Part shown: piece after piece, positions 1 to 7,687 of the stretch
Layout of the letters: every line of letters begins with the position of its first letter
Position numbering within the stretch: position 1 is the first letter of the stretch
DNA from: an uncultured Chryseolinea sp.
Lineage (GTDB): Bacteria > Bacteroidota > Bacteroidia > Cytophagales > Cyclobacteriaceae
DNA: 10,816 bases
Direction: 5' to 3'
NCBI GenBank assembly: GCA_946478915.1
Contig: CAMLER010000107.1
Span: forward strand, 1 to 10,816
The notes under the pieces: model-generated
Told to the model about the DNA's origin: nothing
The model's input: only the letters and a program-made list of their open reading frames with translations
Database searches by the model: none
Translations under genes and position numbers: made by a program

Positions 1-107
1 TCATCAATTACGTTCATCACCAAAGTCAGCAAGCTTGATTAATCGTTGGAAAAACGCATCTTTATATTGGTACAGTTTTGCATTCCGTAGACACCAAGTC
101 CTTTACG

Positions 108-2528
108 ATGTTTCGTCACTACCTGATCATTTCCTGGAGAAACATTCTCCGAAATAAGTTTTACACAGTCATTCTCATCCTGGGCATGTCCATCGGCATG
201 GCGTCGGCCTTACTTCTGGGCATGTACACCTGGCACGAAATGTCTTATGACAATTTCCACGAAAAAAAAGACCGGATCTTCCTGGTTGGTGTTCATGAGA
301 AGGATGGCGAATCCGAAGGCACTGGAGGATGGACAACTCCTCCGACGGGTCCCGCGCTGAAAGAATTTTTTCCTGAAATCGAAGCAACGGTTCGGCTTTG
401 TACCTGGTTCTCAGATGTACTGGTCTCTCGCAATGATAAAAAATTTGCTGAGAACAATATTATCGGAGCCGACTCATCTGTCTTCGACATTTTTACTTTT
501 CAATTTGTTGCCGGAGACCCGACAACAGCATTAAAACAACCTAACTCCATTGTGATTACGGAAGAAATTGCCATTAAATATTTTGGCAATGAAGACCCGT
601 TAGGTAAGAGCTTGCATTTCGAACATTTTTTCAGCGAATGTATTGTGACAGGCATAATCAAGAAATTGCCGGACAACAGTCACCTTAAAATCGATATACT
701 TCTTTCACTTAGTTCATTGAAGTCAATCAATTTTGACTTTGGGGGTTGGCAGAATCATACCTTTGTCACGTATGCGCTACTAGCTGAGGGGGCTGTAAAA
801 AATAAGGTTGAAAGCAGACTGCCTCAGTTCCTGCAGAAAAATCTCAACCCATATTTCGTAGAACGTTTTCAAAAAACGTATGATGAAATGTATAGTGGCG
901 GAAATAAATATGAATTGTTTCTGATGCCGCTTACAGATGTGCATTTGAGCACCATGCTTTTTGAAAACAGGGAAGGAAAGCGGCTGCTCACATATGCACT
1001 GGGAATTGTCGGCATGATCATCCTCGTTCTGGTCGCCAGCAATTATACAAACCTTGCAACAGTGCTAATATTTTCACGAGCCAAGGAGGTTGGCATTCGC
1101 AAAGTGACGGGTAGCAAAAGTGGTGCGTTAATTGGACAGTTTATAATCGAGTCAACACTATTAGTGTTTATCGGACTGTTCTTAGCCATTGGCCTTATAG
1201 AAATGACATTGCCGACCTTCAACAGTGTAACACAAAAACAGCTCGCGCTTAGCTATACAGATCCGAAACTGATCGCCGGACTGCTCTGTTTTGGAATAAC
1301 ATTGGGAGTTACATCAGGAATTTACCCAGCATTTACCTTCGCTTCCTTTAGTCCTATCCGCGCGTTAAAAGGCGATACGCATGCAAAAGGGGATCGTTTG
1401 TGGCTACGCAACTCGCTGGTTATTCTCCAATTTACAATTTGCGTTGTTATGATTGCAAGCACGCTGGTCGTATATAAGCAACTTGCGTTTATGACAGAAA
1501 AAAATGTTGGCTTCCAAAAGGATCAGATCGTTGTAATTAAAAGAGCCGGAACATTGGCAAAAAACAAAACAACATTTAAGACTGAACTGCAGAACATTGC
1601 TGGAATACAAAGCGTAAGTTATTCTGAAACACTACCAGGCCGCGAATTCAATGGACATGGCCAGCATTTCGCCGGAACACCCGTCGATGAATGGAAGACT
1701 ATCTTTCCGTTGGTTGCAGATGCTGATATCTTTAAAACACTTGACTTGGAATTGATCTCGGGCAAAGCCTTTCTTGATGATTACGCTGGTGAGGCAGTGT
1801 TAAATGAAGCGGCTGTGCGCTTGCTCAATACTGAAACGCCGTTTGAATTAACAATTGACAGAGGGACATTAGGCCGACGCGAAATGGACGTAGTCGGAGT
1901 CGTGAAAGATTTCCATTTCAAATCTTTTCACTTTGCCATAGAGCCGCTCGTTATTTTTCCACTGGATGTGGAAACTGATCCGCAGCACCGTGCAACATTT
2001 ATTTTGGTGAAGATTGATGGGTCGAATATTCCGGCTACGTTATCACACATTGAAGAAACATGGAAAAAGTTGGCTCCTACATATCCATTCGAATTTTCTT
2101 TCCTCGATGATGATTTCAACAAGTTATTCGAAAGAGAAACTATCATGACAATGGTGTATACGGTATTTTCTCTTATTTCTGTTTGCATTGCTTGCCTCGG
2201 ATTATTAGGGCTTGCTTCTTTCTTTGCCAGCAAGCGAACGAAGGAAATCGGTATTAGAAAAATAGTAGGAGCTTCATTTGCCCATATCGCGGCTATATTG
2301 TCAATAGATTTCCTGAGATGGATAATAGCAGCAATTATTTTTGGTTCAGCAATTTCGTGGTACTTGATGGACAAATGGCTGCAAGAGTTTGCATATCGAA
2401 CCCAATTGAACTGGTGGATTTTTCTAATTGCAGCAGCTTGCATTCTTATTATTTCCGCTATCACCGTCAGCTGGCATTTATTTAAGGCGGCTACCCGAAA
2501 TCCGGTTGAGACGTTGCGGTATGAGTAA
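108..2528 (+). CDS. FtsX/MacB-type ABC transporter permease, stand-alone
   Basis: An 806-residue inner-membrane permease with two MacB-PCD/FtsX repeats. Predicted helices lie near residues 21-42, 295-315, 343-364, 387-409, 435-456, 682-705, 732-753 and 768-788, with large extracytoplasmic domains at about 43-294 and 457-681. Each FtsX half carries the cytoplasmic loop motif after its first helix (AKEVGIRKVTG at 325-335, TKEIGIRKIVGAS at 711-723), and the protein ends in the usual NPVETLRYE tail. I chose the ATG at 108 because MFRHYLIISWRNILRNK is the normal start of this family; an in-frame TTG at 78 would add ten unconserved residues. By family knowledge such proteins use ATP hydrolysed by a partner to drive mechanical changes in the periplasm (export of peptides, lipids or drugs). 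No MacB/LolD-like ATPase lies next to it; the ATPase 160 nt downstream fits its own ABC-2 partner better. The substrate is unknown. Confidence 0.93.
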   Translation: MFRHYLIISWRNILRNKFYTVILILGMSIGMASALLLGMYTWHEMSYDNFHEKKDRIFLVGVHEKDGESEGTGGWTTPPTGPALKEFFPEIEATVRLCTWFSDVLVSRNDKKFAENNIIGADSSVFDIFTFQFVAGDPTTALKQPNSIVITEEIAIKYFGNEDPLGKSLHFEHFFSECIVTGIIKKLPDNSHLKIDILLSLSSLKSINFDFGGWQNHTFVTYALLAEGAVKNKVESRLPQFLQKNLNPYFVERFQKTYDEMYSGGNKYELFLMPLTDVHLSTMLFENREGKRLLTYALGIVGMIILVLVASNYTNLATVLIFSRAKEVGIRKVTGSKSGALIGQFIIESTLLVFIGLFLAIGLIEMTLPTFNSVTQKQLALSYTDPKLIAGLLCFGITLGVTSGIYPAFTFASFSPIRALKGDTHAKGDRLWLRNSLVILQFTICVVMIASTLVVYKQLAFMTEKNVGFQKDQIVVIKRAGTLAKNKTTFKTELQNIAGIQSVSYSETLPGREFNGHGQHFAGTPVDEWKTIFPLVADADIFKTLDLELISGKAFLDDYAGEAVLNEAAVRLLNTETPFELTIDRGTLGRREMDVVGVVKDFHFKSFHFAIEPLVIFPLDVETDPQHRATFILVKIDGSNIPATLSHIEETWKKLAPTYPFEFSFLDDDFNKLFERETIMTMVYTVFSLISVCIACLGLLGLASFFASKRTKEIGIRKIVGASFAHIAAILSIDFLRWIIAAIIFGSAISWYLMDKWLQEFAYRTQLNWWIFLIAAACILIISAITVSWHLFKAATRNPVETLRYE

Positions 2529-2540
2529 CGAGCAGTTCCA

Positions 2541-2659
2541 GGTTTAAAGTCTAAGGTTCAAAGTTTCTGGCCGATCGGTTGTGGGAAATAGTAAAGTTTC
2601 GCAGGCGCGTGGAAGTCAGAAAGTTTAAACCTTAAACTTCAAACCATAAACTTCAAACC
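2541..2659. repeat. Imperfect inverted and direct repeat of TTTAAACC-type words
   Basis: The left arm 2541-2559 (GGTTTAAAGTCTAAGGTTC) is the reverse complement of 2627-2645 with 16 of 19 positions matching. The right side also holds a perfect 13-nt direct repeat, TAAACTTCAAACC, at 2633-2645 and 2647-2659. The repeat fills most of the gap between the FtsX permease and the ABC-2 ATPase gene. I recall similar low-complexity AAGTTTAAGG/CCTTAAACTT tracts between genes in other Bacteroidota genomes; whether this is a dispersed family, a transcription end or a leader hairpin cannot be decided here. Confidence 0.6.
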
Positions 2660-2688
2660 TCGTATCATTGTATCCACAACCAACTGTT

Positions 2689-3462
2689 ATGGATTCAAGG
2701 TCGGTCATCATTACACAAAACCTCTCCAAATCTTTTGCAACGCCGGTCTTGTGCAACATCAATCTCGACATTCATGCGGGCGAGATTATAGGATACATCG
2801 GGCCGAATGGCGCCGGAAAAAGCACAACGATCAAGATTTTAACCGGAATAATTCCCGACTTCGAAGGCGATGCTATGGTATTAGGGATGGACATCCGTCG
2901 CGATATCATGGAAGTAAAAAAACGTATCGGCTATATACCAGAAAACGCTGCACTATACGAGACACTCACGCCGATAGAATACCTTCAGTTTGTGGGACAA
3001 CTATACAAAATGGATCGGTCGCAGGTTGATAAAAAAACAAAGGATCTCCTGAGGCTTTTTGATCTCGGTAAGTATGAGGATTCAAGGATGACAACATTTT
3101 CAAAGGGCATGCGACAAAAGGTTTTGCTGATCGCGGGAATGCTTCACAACCCTGCAATCCTATTCCTCGACGAGCCGCTTTCAGGACTGGATGCAAATGC
3201 GGTCATCTTAGTAAAGGAAATATTGACTCAATTGAAAAAGGGTGGTAAGACTATTTTCTATAGTTCTCACTTAATGGACGTGGTAGAAAAAATATCCGAT
3301 CGGATTATCATCATAAACAAAGGAGAACTGATCGCCAATGGAACCTTCGATGAACTTAATTCGCAGGCGAAGGGATCTCTCGAACAGATTTTCACAGACC
3401 TCACGGGCAGCAGGGAACATGAAAGGGCTGCGGGCGATTTTATCAACATTCTGGAAAGTTAA
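2689..3462 (+). CDS. ABC-2 type exporter, ATP-binding protein
   Basis: A 257-residue cytoplasmic ATPase that should power the membrane protein encoded next. It has Walker A GPNGAGKST (38-46), a Q-loop region in which YIPEN has E where many ABC proteins have Q, the signature FSKGMRQK (137-144), Walker B ILFLDEP (157-163), the D-loop SGLD and the H-loop histidine at 194. The FSKGM signature in place of LSGGQ and the E in the Q-loop are typical of the ABC-2/CcmA-like exporter group, not MacB/LolD. The ATG at 2689 gives a normal N-terminus (VIITQNLSKSF); an in-frame TTG at 2668 lies in the repeat and is less likely. No Shine-Dalgarno is visible. The stop is 2 nt before the permease start, so the two are surely co-transcribed. 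The cargo cannot be read from the sequence. Confidence 0.95.
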   Translation: MDSRSVIITQNLSKSFATPVLCNINLDIHAGEIIGYIGPNGAGKSTTIKILTGIIPDFEGDAMVLGMDIRRDIMEVKKRIGYIPENAALYETLTPIEYLQFVGQLYKMDRSQVDKKTKDLLRLFDLGKYEDSRMTTFSKGMRQKVLLIAGMLHNPAILFLDEPLSGLDANAVILVKEILTQLKKGGKTIFYSSHLMDVVEKISDRIIIINKGELIANGTFDELNSQAKGSLEQIFTDLTGSREHERAAGDFINILES

Positions 3463-3464
3463 CG

Positions 3465-5132
3465 GTGGAACTTTTTTTACTCAGGCTTCTGGATTTATCA
3501 TCGTGGATATTCCGCGCAACGGGTGTGGATTATTATCAGATGCGCGCCATTGTAGCAACAAAACTTACGATGGATAATCGAAGGCACCTCGTGGGCTATA
3601 CGCGGAAGCGTAAAAAAGATCCGGCCCATACATTCGATTTAACACTGTTCTTCTACGCAATTTTCGGTGCCTTCGTTTCGCTGGCCATGTACAACATACC
3701 GTCCTTTATTCTTTCCATGATTGTATTTTTCACATACATCATGGTGATGGTGTCTATGACGTTGATAACAGATTTTTCATCCATATTGCTGGATACAAGT
3801 GACAATACTATAATTCTTCCCCGGCCGGTCGACAGCAAGACCTTGTTCACTGCAAGAATAATACACATCTTATTGTATCTGGGTCAGCTCGCAGCGGGAC
3901 TTTCCATTATCCCATCTATTGTCGTATTCGTTCAGAACGGCGCACTACTTTTTATGGCGTTCTGGATCCTTGTCGGCCTTTCAATTCTATCTGCTCTCGT
4001 AATGACTAATGCATTGTATCTCGCCATTATGCAGTTTGCCAGCGAAGAAAGGCTGAGGAGCATCATCAACTATTTCCAAATTGTGATGGCGATCGTGATT
4101 ATGGCAGGTTACCAAATTCTTCCCAGGATGATCGAACGCATGGATGTAAACGCTTTTTCTTTTGACATAAAATGGTGGTCTTTTTTGCTTCCACCCATTT
4201 GGATGGCAGCGTCTATGGAGTCAGTGCTGTACAAATTGTATGACACGCCTCACCTGGCCCTGGTTTTTTGCGCTTTTGTATTACCGCCAATCGGCCTTTA
4301 CATCGTCAACCGTTATCTGTCGCCAGCGTTTAACCGAAGAATTGCAACGCTTGGGGAAGGCGCCCAACAAATTGAAAAGGAAACAAGGAAAGATGAGAGT
4401 ATCATACGCAAGATTTCACATTGGGTGACGAGATCGCCAGAGGAAAGAGCTACATTCGACGTCATCTACAAAGTGCTTGGCAGAGACCGAAAAATAAAGC
4501 TTAAAATTTATCCCTCATTCGGATACATCGCTGTATTCGGTCTCATTTTTATGATGAGAAGTCAGGAAGACCTGGCCACCACCTGGGCGAACCTGCCGCA
4601 CACGCAGTACTATTTAATGCTGTTGTATTTGACTTTCATGGTACTCCAGGTAGCGCTTTATGAGATTCCTTACTCGGACGATTTCAGAGCCAGTTGGATA
4701 TATTACTCAACACCCATACACGGCCCCGGCAAAATTCTTTCCGGTGCGTTAAAAGCAATTTGTGTGAGGCTGTTCTTCCCAGGCTACATTATTATCAGCA
4801 TTTTTGTTTTGCTGATTTGGGGGCTAAGGGTTCTTGACGATGTGCTGATCGCCATGCTGAACAATTTCATCATGCTAATGATTCTGGCCATGATCAACAA
4901 ACGAAAGCTTCCACTTTCAATGGCGCCGGATGTAAGAACACAAAGCGGCAACCTAATGCGTAGCATTTTAACATTTCTCCTGATCGGCTCACTGGGACTA
5001 AGTCATTACCTGATGACTTTGCTGACAGACAATTCGATCTTTCTCGCAGCAGTGATTCCTTTTCAGATACTCGTCCTTTATTTTACCATCCGCGCGTACA
5101 AACGCACACCATGGAGCCGAATCACTCTTTAA
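3465..5132 (+). CDS. ABC-2 type exporter, membrane permease
   Basis: A 555-residue integral membrane protein, the partner of the ATPase whose TAA ends 2 nt upstream. Hydrophobic segments at roughly 61-78, 79-100, 130-155, 160-188, 200-217, 262-282, 350-364, 382-400, 430-453, 458-477, 500-518 and 524-543 suggest about twelve helices in two halves, joined by a charged cytoplasmic stretch (about 285-345). The motif ILLDTSDNTIILPRPVDS (107-124) and the N-terminal VDYYQMRAIVATKLTMDNRR (21-40) resemble what I know of large Bacteroidota ABC-2 permeases annotated only as 'ABC transporter permease'. The start is GTG at 3465: the conserved segment beginning near residue 20 needs a start before Met26, and nothing better exists. 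The last 11 bp overlap the end of the opposite-strand SemiSWEET gene. The substrate is unknown. Confidence 0.88.
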   Translation: MELFLLRLLDLSSWIFRATGVDYYQMRAIVATKLTMDNRRHLVGYTRKRKKDPAHTFDLTLFFYAIFGAFVSLAMYNIPSFILSMIVFFTYIMVMVSMTLITDFSSILLDTSDNTIILPRPVDSKTLFTARIIHILLYLGQLAAGLSIIPSIVVFVQNGALLFMAFWILVGLSILSALVMTNALYLAIMQFASEERLRSIINYFQIVMAIVIMAGYQILPRMIERMDVNAFSFDIKWWSFLLPPIWMAASMESVLYKLYDTPHLALVFCAFVLPPIGLYIVNRYLSPAFNRRIATLGEGAQQIEKETRKDESIIRKISHWVTRSPEERATFDVIYKVLGRDRKIKLKIYPSFGYIAVFGLIFMMRSQEDLATTWANLPHTQYYLMLLYLTFMVLQVALYEIPYSDDFRASWIYYSTPIHGPGKILSGALKAICVRLFFPGYIIISIFVLLIWGLRVLDDVLIAMLNNFIMLMILAMINKRKLPLSMAPDVRTQSGNLMRSILTFLLIGSLGLSHYLMTLLTDNSIFLAAVIPFQILVLYFTIRAYKRTPWSRITL

Positions 5133-5379
5133 AGCGAAGTTTAAAAAACAACAGCGTAGACGCCAGCATAAGTGTCAGCAGGTTCGCTGCGATCACCGGG
5201 ATATCGCGAACCAACATTCCATAAGCCAGCCACAACGCTACACCCAGACAAAAAAGTGAGAACATGCCTAAGGATAAGTCCTTCGCCGACCGGCTTTTCC
5301 AGGTCTTGACGACCTGTGGTAAAAACGCTATCGTCGTAAGCATTCCGGCAGCAAGACCCAAAAGTTGTATACTATTCAT
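5122..5379 (-). CDS. SemiSWEET family sugar transporter
   Basis: An 85-residue protein with three hydrophobic segments (about 4-22, 37-56, 60-80), the size and topology of a bacterial SemiSWEET, one triple-helix unit that works as a homodimer in the inner membrane. The PQ-loop signature FLPQVVKTWKSRSAKDLS (19-36) carries the family proline-glutamine at 21-22. Trp50 and Asn66 sit 16 residues apart, matching the substrate-pocket Trp and Asn described for characterised SemiSWEETs. Members passively move mono- or disaccharides; the substrate here is not predictable. I chose ATG at 5379; an in-frame ATG at 5421 would add 14 polar residues unlike the family. The TGA end overlaps the stop region of the plus-strand ABC-2 permease gene by 11 bp. 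The upstream neighbour on the same strand is the MocR-type regulator, 164 nt away, so separate transcription is possible. Confidence 0.9.
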   Translation of the reverse strand: MNSIQLLGLAAGMLTTIAFLPQVVKTWKSRSAKDLSLGMFSLFCLGVALWLAYGMLVRDIPVIAANLLTLMLASTLLFFKLRFKE

Positions 5380-5449
5380 ATAAGTTAAATCAACATCATG
5401 TTTATCTATGATATTGAACATGTAAAACTACCAAAACGTTGCGGTGATT

Positions 5450-5474
5450 GTGCGTTTATGTAATTAAATCGCAC
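5450..5474. promoter_or_regulatory. Hairpin-forming inverted repeat upstream of the SemiSWEET gene
   Basis: GTGCGTTTA (5450-5458) can pair with TAAATCGCAC (5465-5474) with one bulged base and a 6-nt loop. On the plus strand it is followed at once by five T (5475-5479), the shape of an intrinsic terminator. No plus-strand gene ends nearby except the ABC-2 permease, 317 nt before. On the minus strand it sits 71 nt ahead of the SemiSWEET ATG, where an operator would also fit. Role undecided. Confidence 0.35.
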
Positions 5475-5543
5475 TTTTTGTTACCTAAATCGATTGCGAA
5501 AACTTGTTTATGGAAATGCTATAGGTGGTCCGTTAGATCGTCT

Positions 5544-6977
5544 TTATTTCATTTCTTTCATCAGCTTTCCCAAGGTCTTCAAGCCATCATCAATCTTGGC
5601 CGACCACGGTTCGCCGTAGCTGATTCGAAAGCAATTCTCAAAGTTACCCTGAGATGAAAAAATCTGGCCAGGTGCGATACCGATACTATGCTTCAAGGCG
5701 CGCTTGTGAAGCTTATAAGCGTTTATTCTTTTGTTCATTTCAATCCAAAGCGTAAAACCGCCCTGCGGCCTTGTAATTCTGGTGTCTTCCGGAAAATAAT
5801 CAGACACAGCCTGGATATACCGCAACGACTGAGTGTGCAACGCTCTGCGCAGGTGCCTTAAATGCAACTCATACCTACCGTTGCTAAGGAAGTCAGCCAC
5901 AGCGGCCTGCGCAAGCGTATTGGTGGATACGGTGTGCATACGTTTGAGGCGGATCACCTTCTCTTTGAACTTTCCCGGTATGGTCCAGCCTATCCGGTAA
6001 CCCGGAGCCAACGATTTGGAGAAAGACGCACAGTGCAAAACAAGGCCTTTTTTATCGAAGGTCTTGCAAGTCTTTGGCCTTGTTTTGCCAAAATATAATT
6101 CGCCATAAATGTCATCTTCCACCAATGGAATTTCTCTTTTTGCAAGCATGTCAACCAGAATTTTTTTCCGGTCGTCGGGCATGCAACTTCCCAATGGATT
6201 ATTGAAATTATTAACTACGAGGCAAGCCTTGATGTTAAACTTGGGAATTGCCTGGGCCAGATAGTCAATGTCGATGCCGGATACCGGGTCCGTTGGCAGC
6301 TCCACTACTTTCAGGCCGTGACTTTCCATGACCTGGAAAAGTGCAAAATATGTAGGGCTTTCGAGAGCAACAGCATCTCCCGGTTTTGTGATAGCTTTAA
6401 GACATAGCGACAAAGCTTCCACACAACCCGCGGTCACGACGATATCATCCTCACTTGGAGTTCCTCCCCAGTTGAATGCCTGCCTGGCAATCTGTTTACG
6501 GAGTAAAACATTGCCCTGGATATGTTCATAGTTTAGACAACTGGTTGGCGAGTTTCGAAGCGCATGCATCACTGCCTTGTTTAGTTTAGCAGTCGGTAGT
6601 AATTCGAATGAAGGTGCCGCCATAGAAAAATTCAGCAGGCTGCGCGAGTTGATGTCAACGTATACGCTATTGATCATTTCATCTACACTTACCGGAAGCG
6701 CATCATCCGATGGTTCGCTGATATTAGGTAGGTCCAGAATATGCTCTGGAGAATATTTAACGTAGTAGCCGGACTGAGGACGTGCTTCCACCAAACCTTT
6801 GCTTTCAAGAAGGTAATAGGCCTGAAAAGCAGTGCTCAAGCTGATTCCCTGCTCCTTGCTAAGGGCGCGCACAGAAAGCAACTTATCACCGACTTTTAGA
6901 ACTCTTTTTTCTATCAGCGCTTCAATCCGATCGGCGACCTCTATGTATTTATGATCAGTTTTTAAGATCGTTTCCAT
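5544..6977 (-). CDS. MocR-type regulator (GntR wHTH fused to a fold-type I aminotransferase domain)
   Basis: A 477-residue protein with a GntR winged helix at about 10-77 (RVLKVGDKLLSVRALSKEQG, then a recognition helix near ISLSTAFQAYYLLESKGLV), a linker at about 78-115, and a full PLP-binding aminotransferase-like domain to the C-terminus. The PLP residues are all present: NNPLG with Asn260, Asp288 with Tyr291 in EDDIYGEL, the Schiff-base lysine 321 in SFSKSLAPGYRIGW, and the carboxylate-binding Arg451 in FRISYGEP. MocR proteins bind PLP or its adducts with amino compounds and control vitamin B6, GABA, taurine or similar genes, often together with their own gene; catalytic turnover is rare. 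The target here is unknown and no PLP or amine pathway gene is in the window. It lies 77 nt downstream of the response regulator gene on the same strand. The ATG at 6977 has no Shine-Dalgarno before it. Confidence 0.92.
   Translation of the reverse strand: METILKTDHKYIEVADRIEALIEKRVLKVGDKLLSVRALSKEQGISLSTAFQAYYLLESKGLVEARPQSGYYVKYSPEHILDLPNISEPSDDALPVSVDEMINSVYVDINSRSLLNFSMAAPSFELLPTAKLNKAVMHALRNSPTSCLNYEHIQGNVLLRKQIARQAFNWGGTPSEDDIVVTAGCVEALSLCLKAITKPGDAVALESPTYFALFQVMESHGLKVVELPTDPVSGIDIDYLAQAIPKFNIKACLVVNNFNNPLGSCMPDDRKKILVDMLAKREIPLVEDDIYGELYFGKTRPKTCKTFDKKGLVLHCASFSKSLAPGYRIGWTIPGKFKEKVIRLKRMHTVSTNTLAQAAVADFLSNGRYELHLRHLRRALHTQSLRYIQAVSDYFPEDTRITRPQGGFTLWIEMNKRINAYKLHKRALKHSIGIAPGQIFSSQGNFENCFRISYGEPWSAKIDDGLKTLGKLMKEMK
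6035..6088. repeat. 13-bp perfect inverted repeat inside the MocR gene
   Basis: GCAAAACAAGGCC (6035-6047) is exactly repeated in inverted form at 6076-6088, with a 28-nt spacer. It lies in the coding sequence for about residues 298-315, just before the PLP-lysine motif. The encoded protein looks normal for the family, so this is an overlay on coding sequence, not an insertion. Confidence 0.7.
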
Positions 6978-7054
6978 TCTGAAAAGGACGTATTAATATG
7001 TAACGAAAAGATTATGAATAAGATCTGCCTATGGCGATTCTTTCTGCCCGTGAT

Positions 7055-7687
7055 CTAAATAATCTTCATTTCAATTGCTTTTTTTACAAGCTCAGCCGTG
7101 TTATTGACTTTCATCTTCTTTAGCATATTGACCCGATGAGATTCAACTGTACGGGTACCTATTCCGAGTTTATCCGCCACCTGCTTTGTGCTGTACCCTT
7201 CGGCTACCAATTCAAGCACCTGAATTTCGCGCGGCGTTAATTCTGATACCATATTTTGTTCCGGACGAACGACAGACTCCGCCAAAATATTGGTTACTAT
7301 CGGACTGAAATATTTTCCTCCTTCGAAAATCGATATTATCGCTTTCTCGAGATCGTAGCGTTCAATATTTTTTAAGATATAACCATACACTCCAATTTTC
7401 AACGCTTGCAAAACATAGGCACGCTCTTCATGCATAGTAAGAATAACACATTTTATATCTGGGTAAAGTTTTCCGATTTGTTCTATTGCCGCCATTCCAT
7501 TTAACACCGGCATATTTATGTCCGTCAAGATAATATCCGGCTGAAGCCTTTCCGCCAGCTCTACCAGTTCCTTTCCGTTTTCTGCAATGCCGACAATTTC
7601 AAAACGTTCATTCTTCATCAACAATGATTTGAACCCTTCCCGAATGAGCGGATGATCATCTGCCATTAATAAACGTATGTTGTTCAT
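7055..7687 (-). CDS. NarL/FixJ-family response regulator
   Basis: A 210-residue two-component response regulator. The receiver domain (about 3-120) has the acidic pair Asp10-Asp11, the phosphoacceptor Asp56 in LTDINMP, Thr84 in VILTM and Lys106 in GYILK. A LuxR-type helix-turn-helix follows (about 147-207) with LTPREIQVLELVAEGYSTKQVADKLG split across its first helices and the recognition helix near TRTVESHRVNMLKKM. Phosphorylation of such proteins promotes dimerisation and DNA binding. Its ATG overlaps the kinase stop (ATGA, 7684-7687), a sign of translational coupling, so the upstream kinase is almost certainly its partner. The regulon is not visible. Nearby candidates are the operon itself, the MocR gene 77 nt downstream, and the divergent dehydratase gene beyond the kinase. 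Confidence 0.95.
   Translation of the reverse strand: MNNIRLLMADDHPLIREGFKSLLMKNERFEIVGIAENGKELVELAERLQPDIILTDINMPVLNGMAAIEQIGKLYPDIKCVILTMHEERAYVLQALKIGVYGYILKNIERYDLEKAIISIFEGGKYFSPIVTNILAESVVRPEQNMVSELTPREIQVLELVAEGYSTKQVADKLGIGTRTVESHRVNMLKKMKVNNTAELVKKAIEMKII

Noticed and set aside
1..42. Possible tail of an upstream plus-strand gene (frame 1 open to TAA at 40-42)
   Set aside because: Thirteen codons are too few to support a gene, and no known C-terminus is recognised.
35..70. Promoter-like TATATTGG (63-70) ahead of the FtsX permease
   Set aside because: The available TTG elements are 14 or 25 nt away, outside the usual spacing, and the -7 match is imperfect.
1928..2464. 178-residue open frame on the minus strand opposite the FtsX permease
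   Set aside because: It lies wholly inside a well-conserved gene, and its translation is low in family-like patterns; a shadow of the permease codons.
2529..2688. CRISPR-like or mobile-element reading of the repeat between permease and ATPase genes
   Set aside because: There are only two tandem units without regular spacers, no transposase and no target-site duplication.
2751..3029. 92-residue arginine-rich frame within the ABC-2 ATPase gene
   Set aside because: A +1-type shadow of the Walker A region; the real frame has every ABC motif.
5862..6098. Plus-strand open frame opposite the MocR gene
   Set aside because: Antisense shadow; the minus-strand frame contains the intact PLP-binding motifs.
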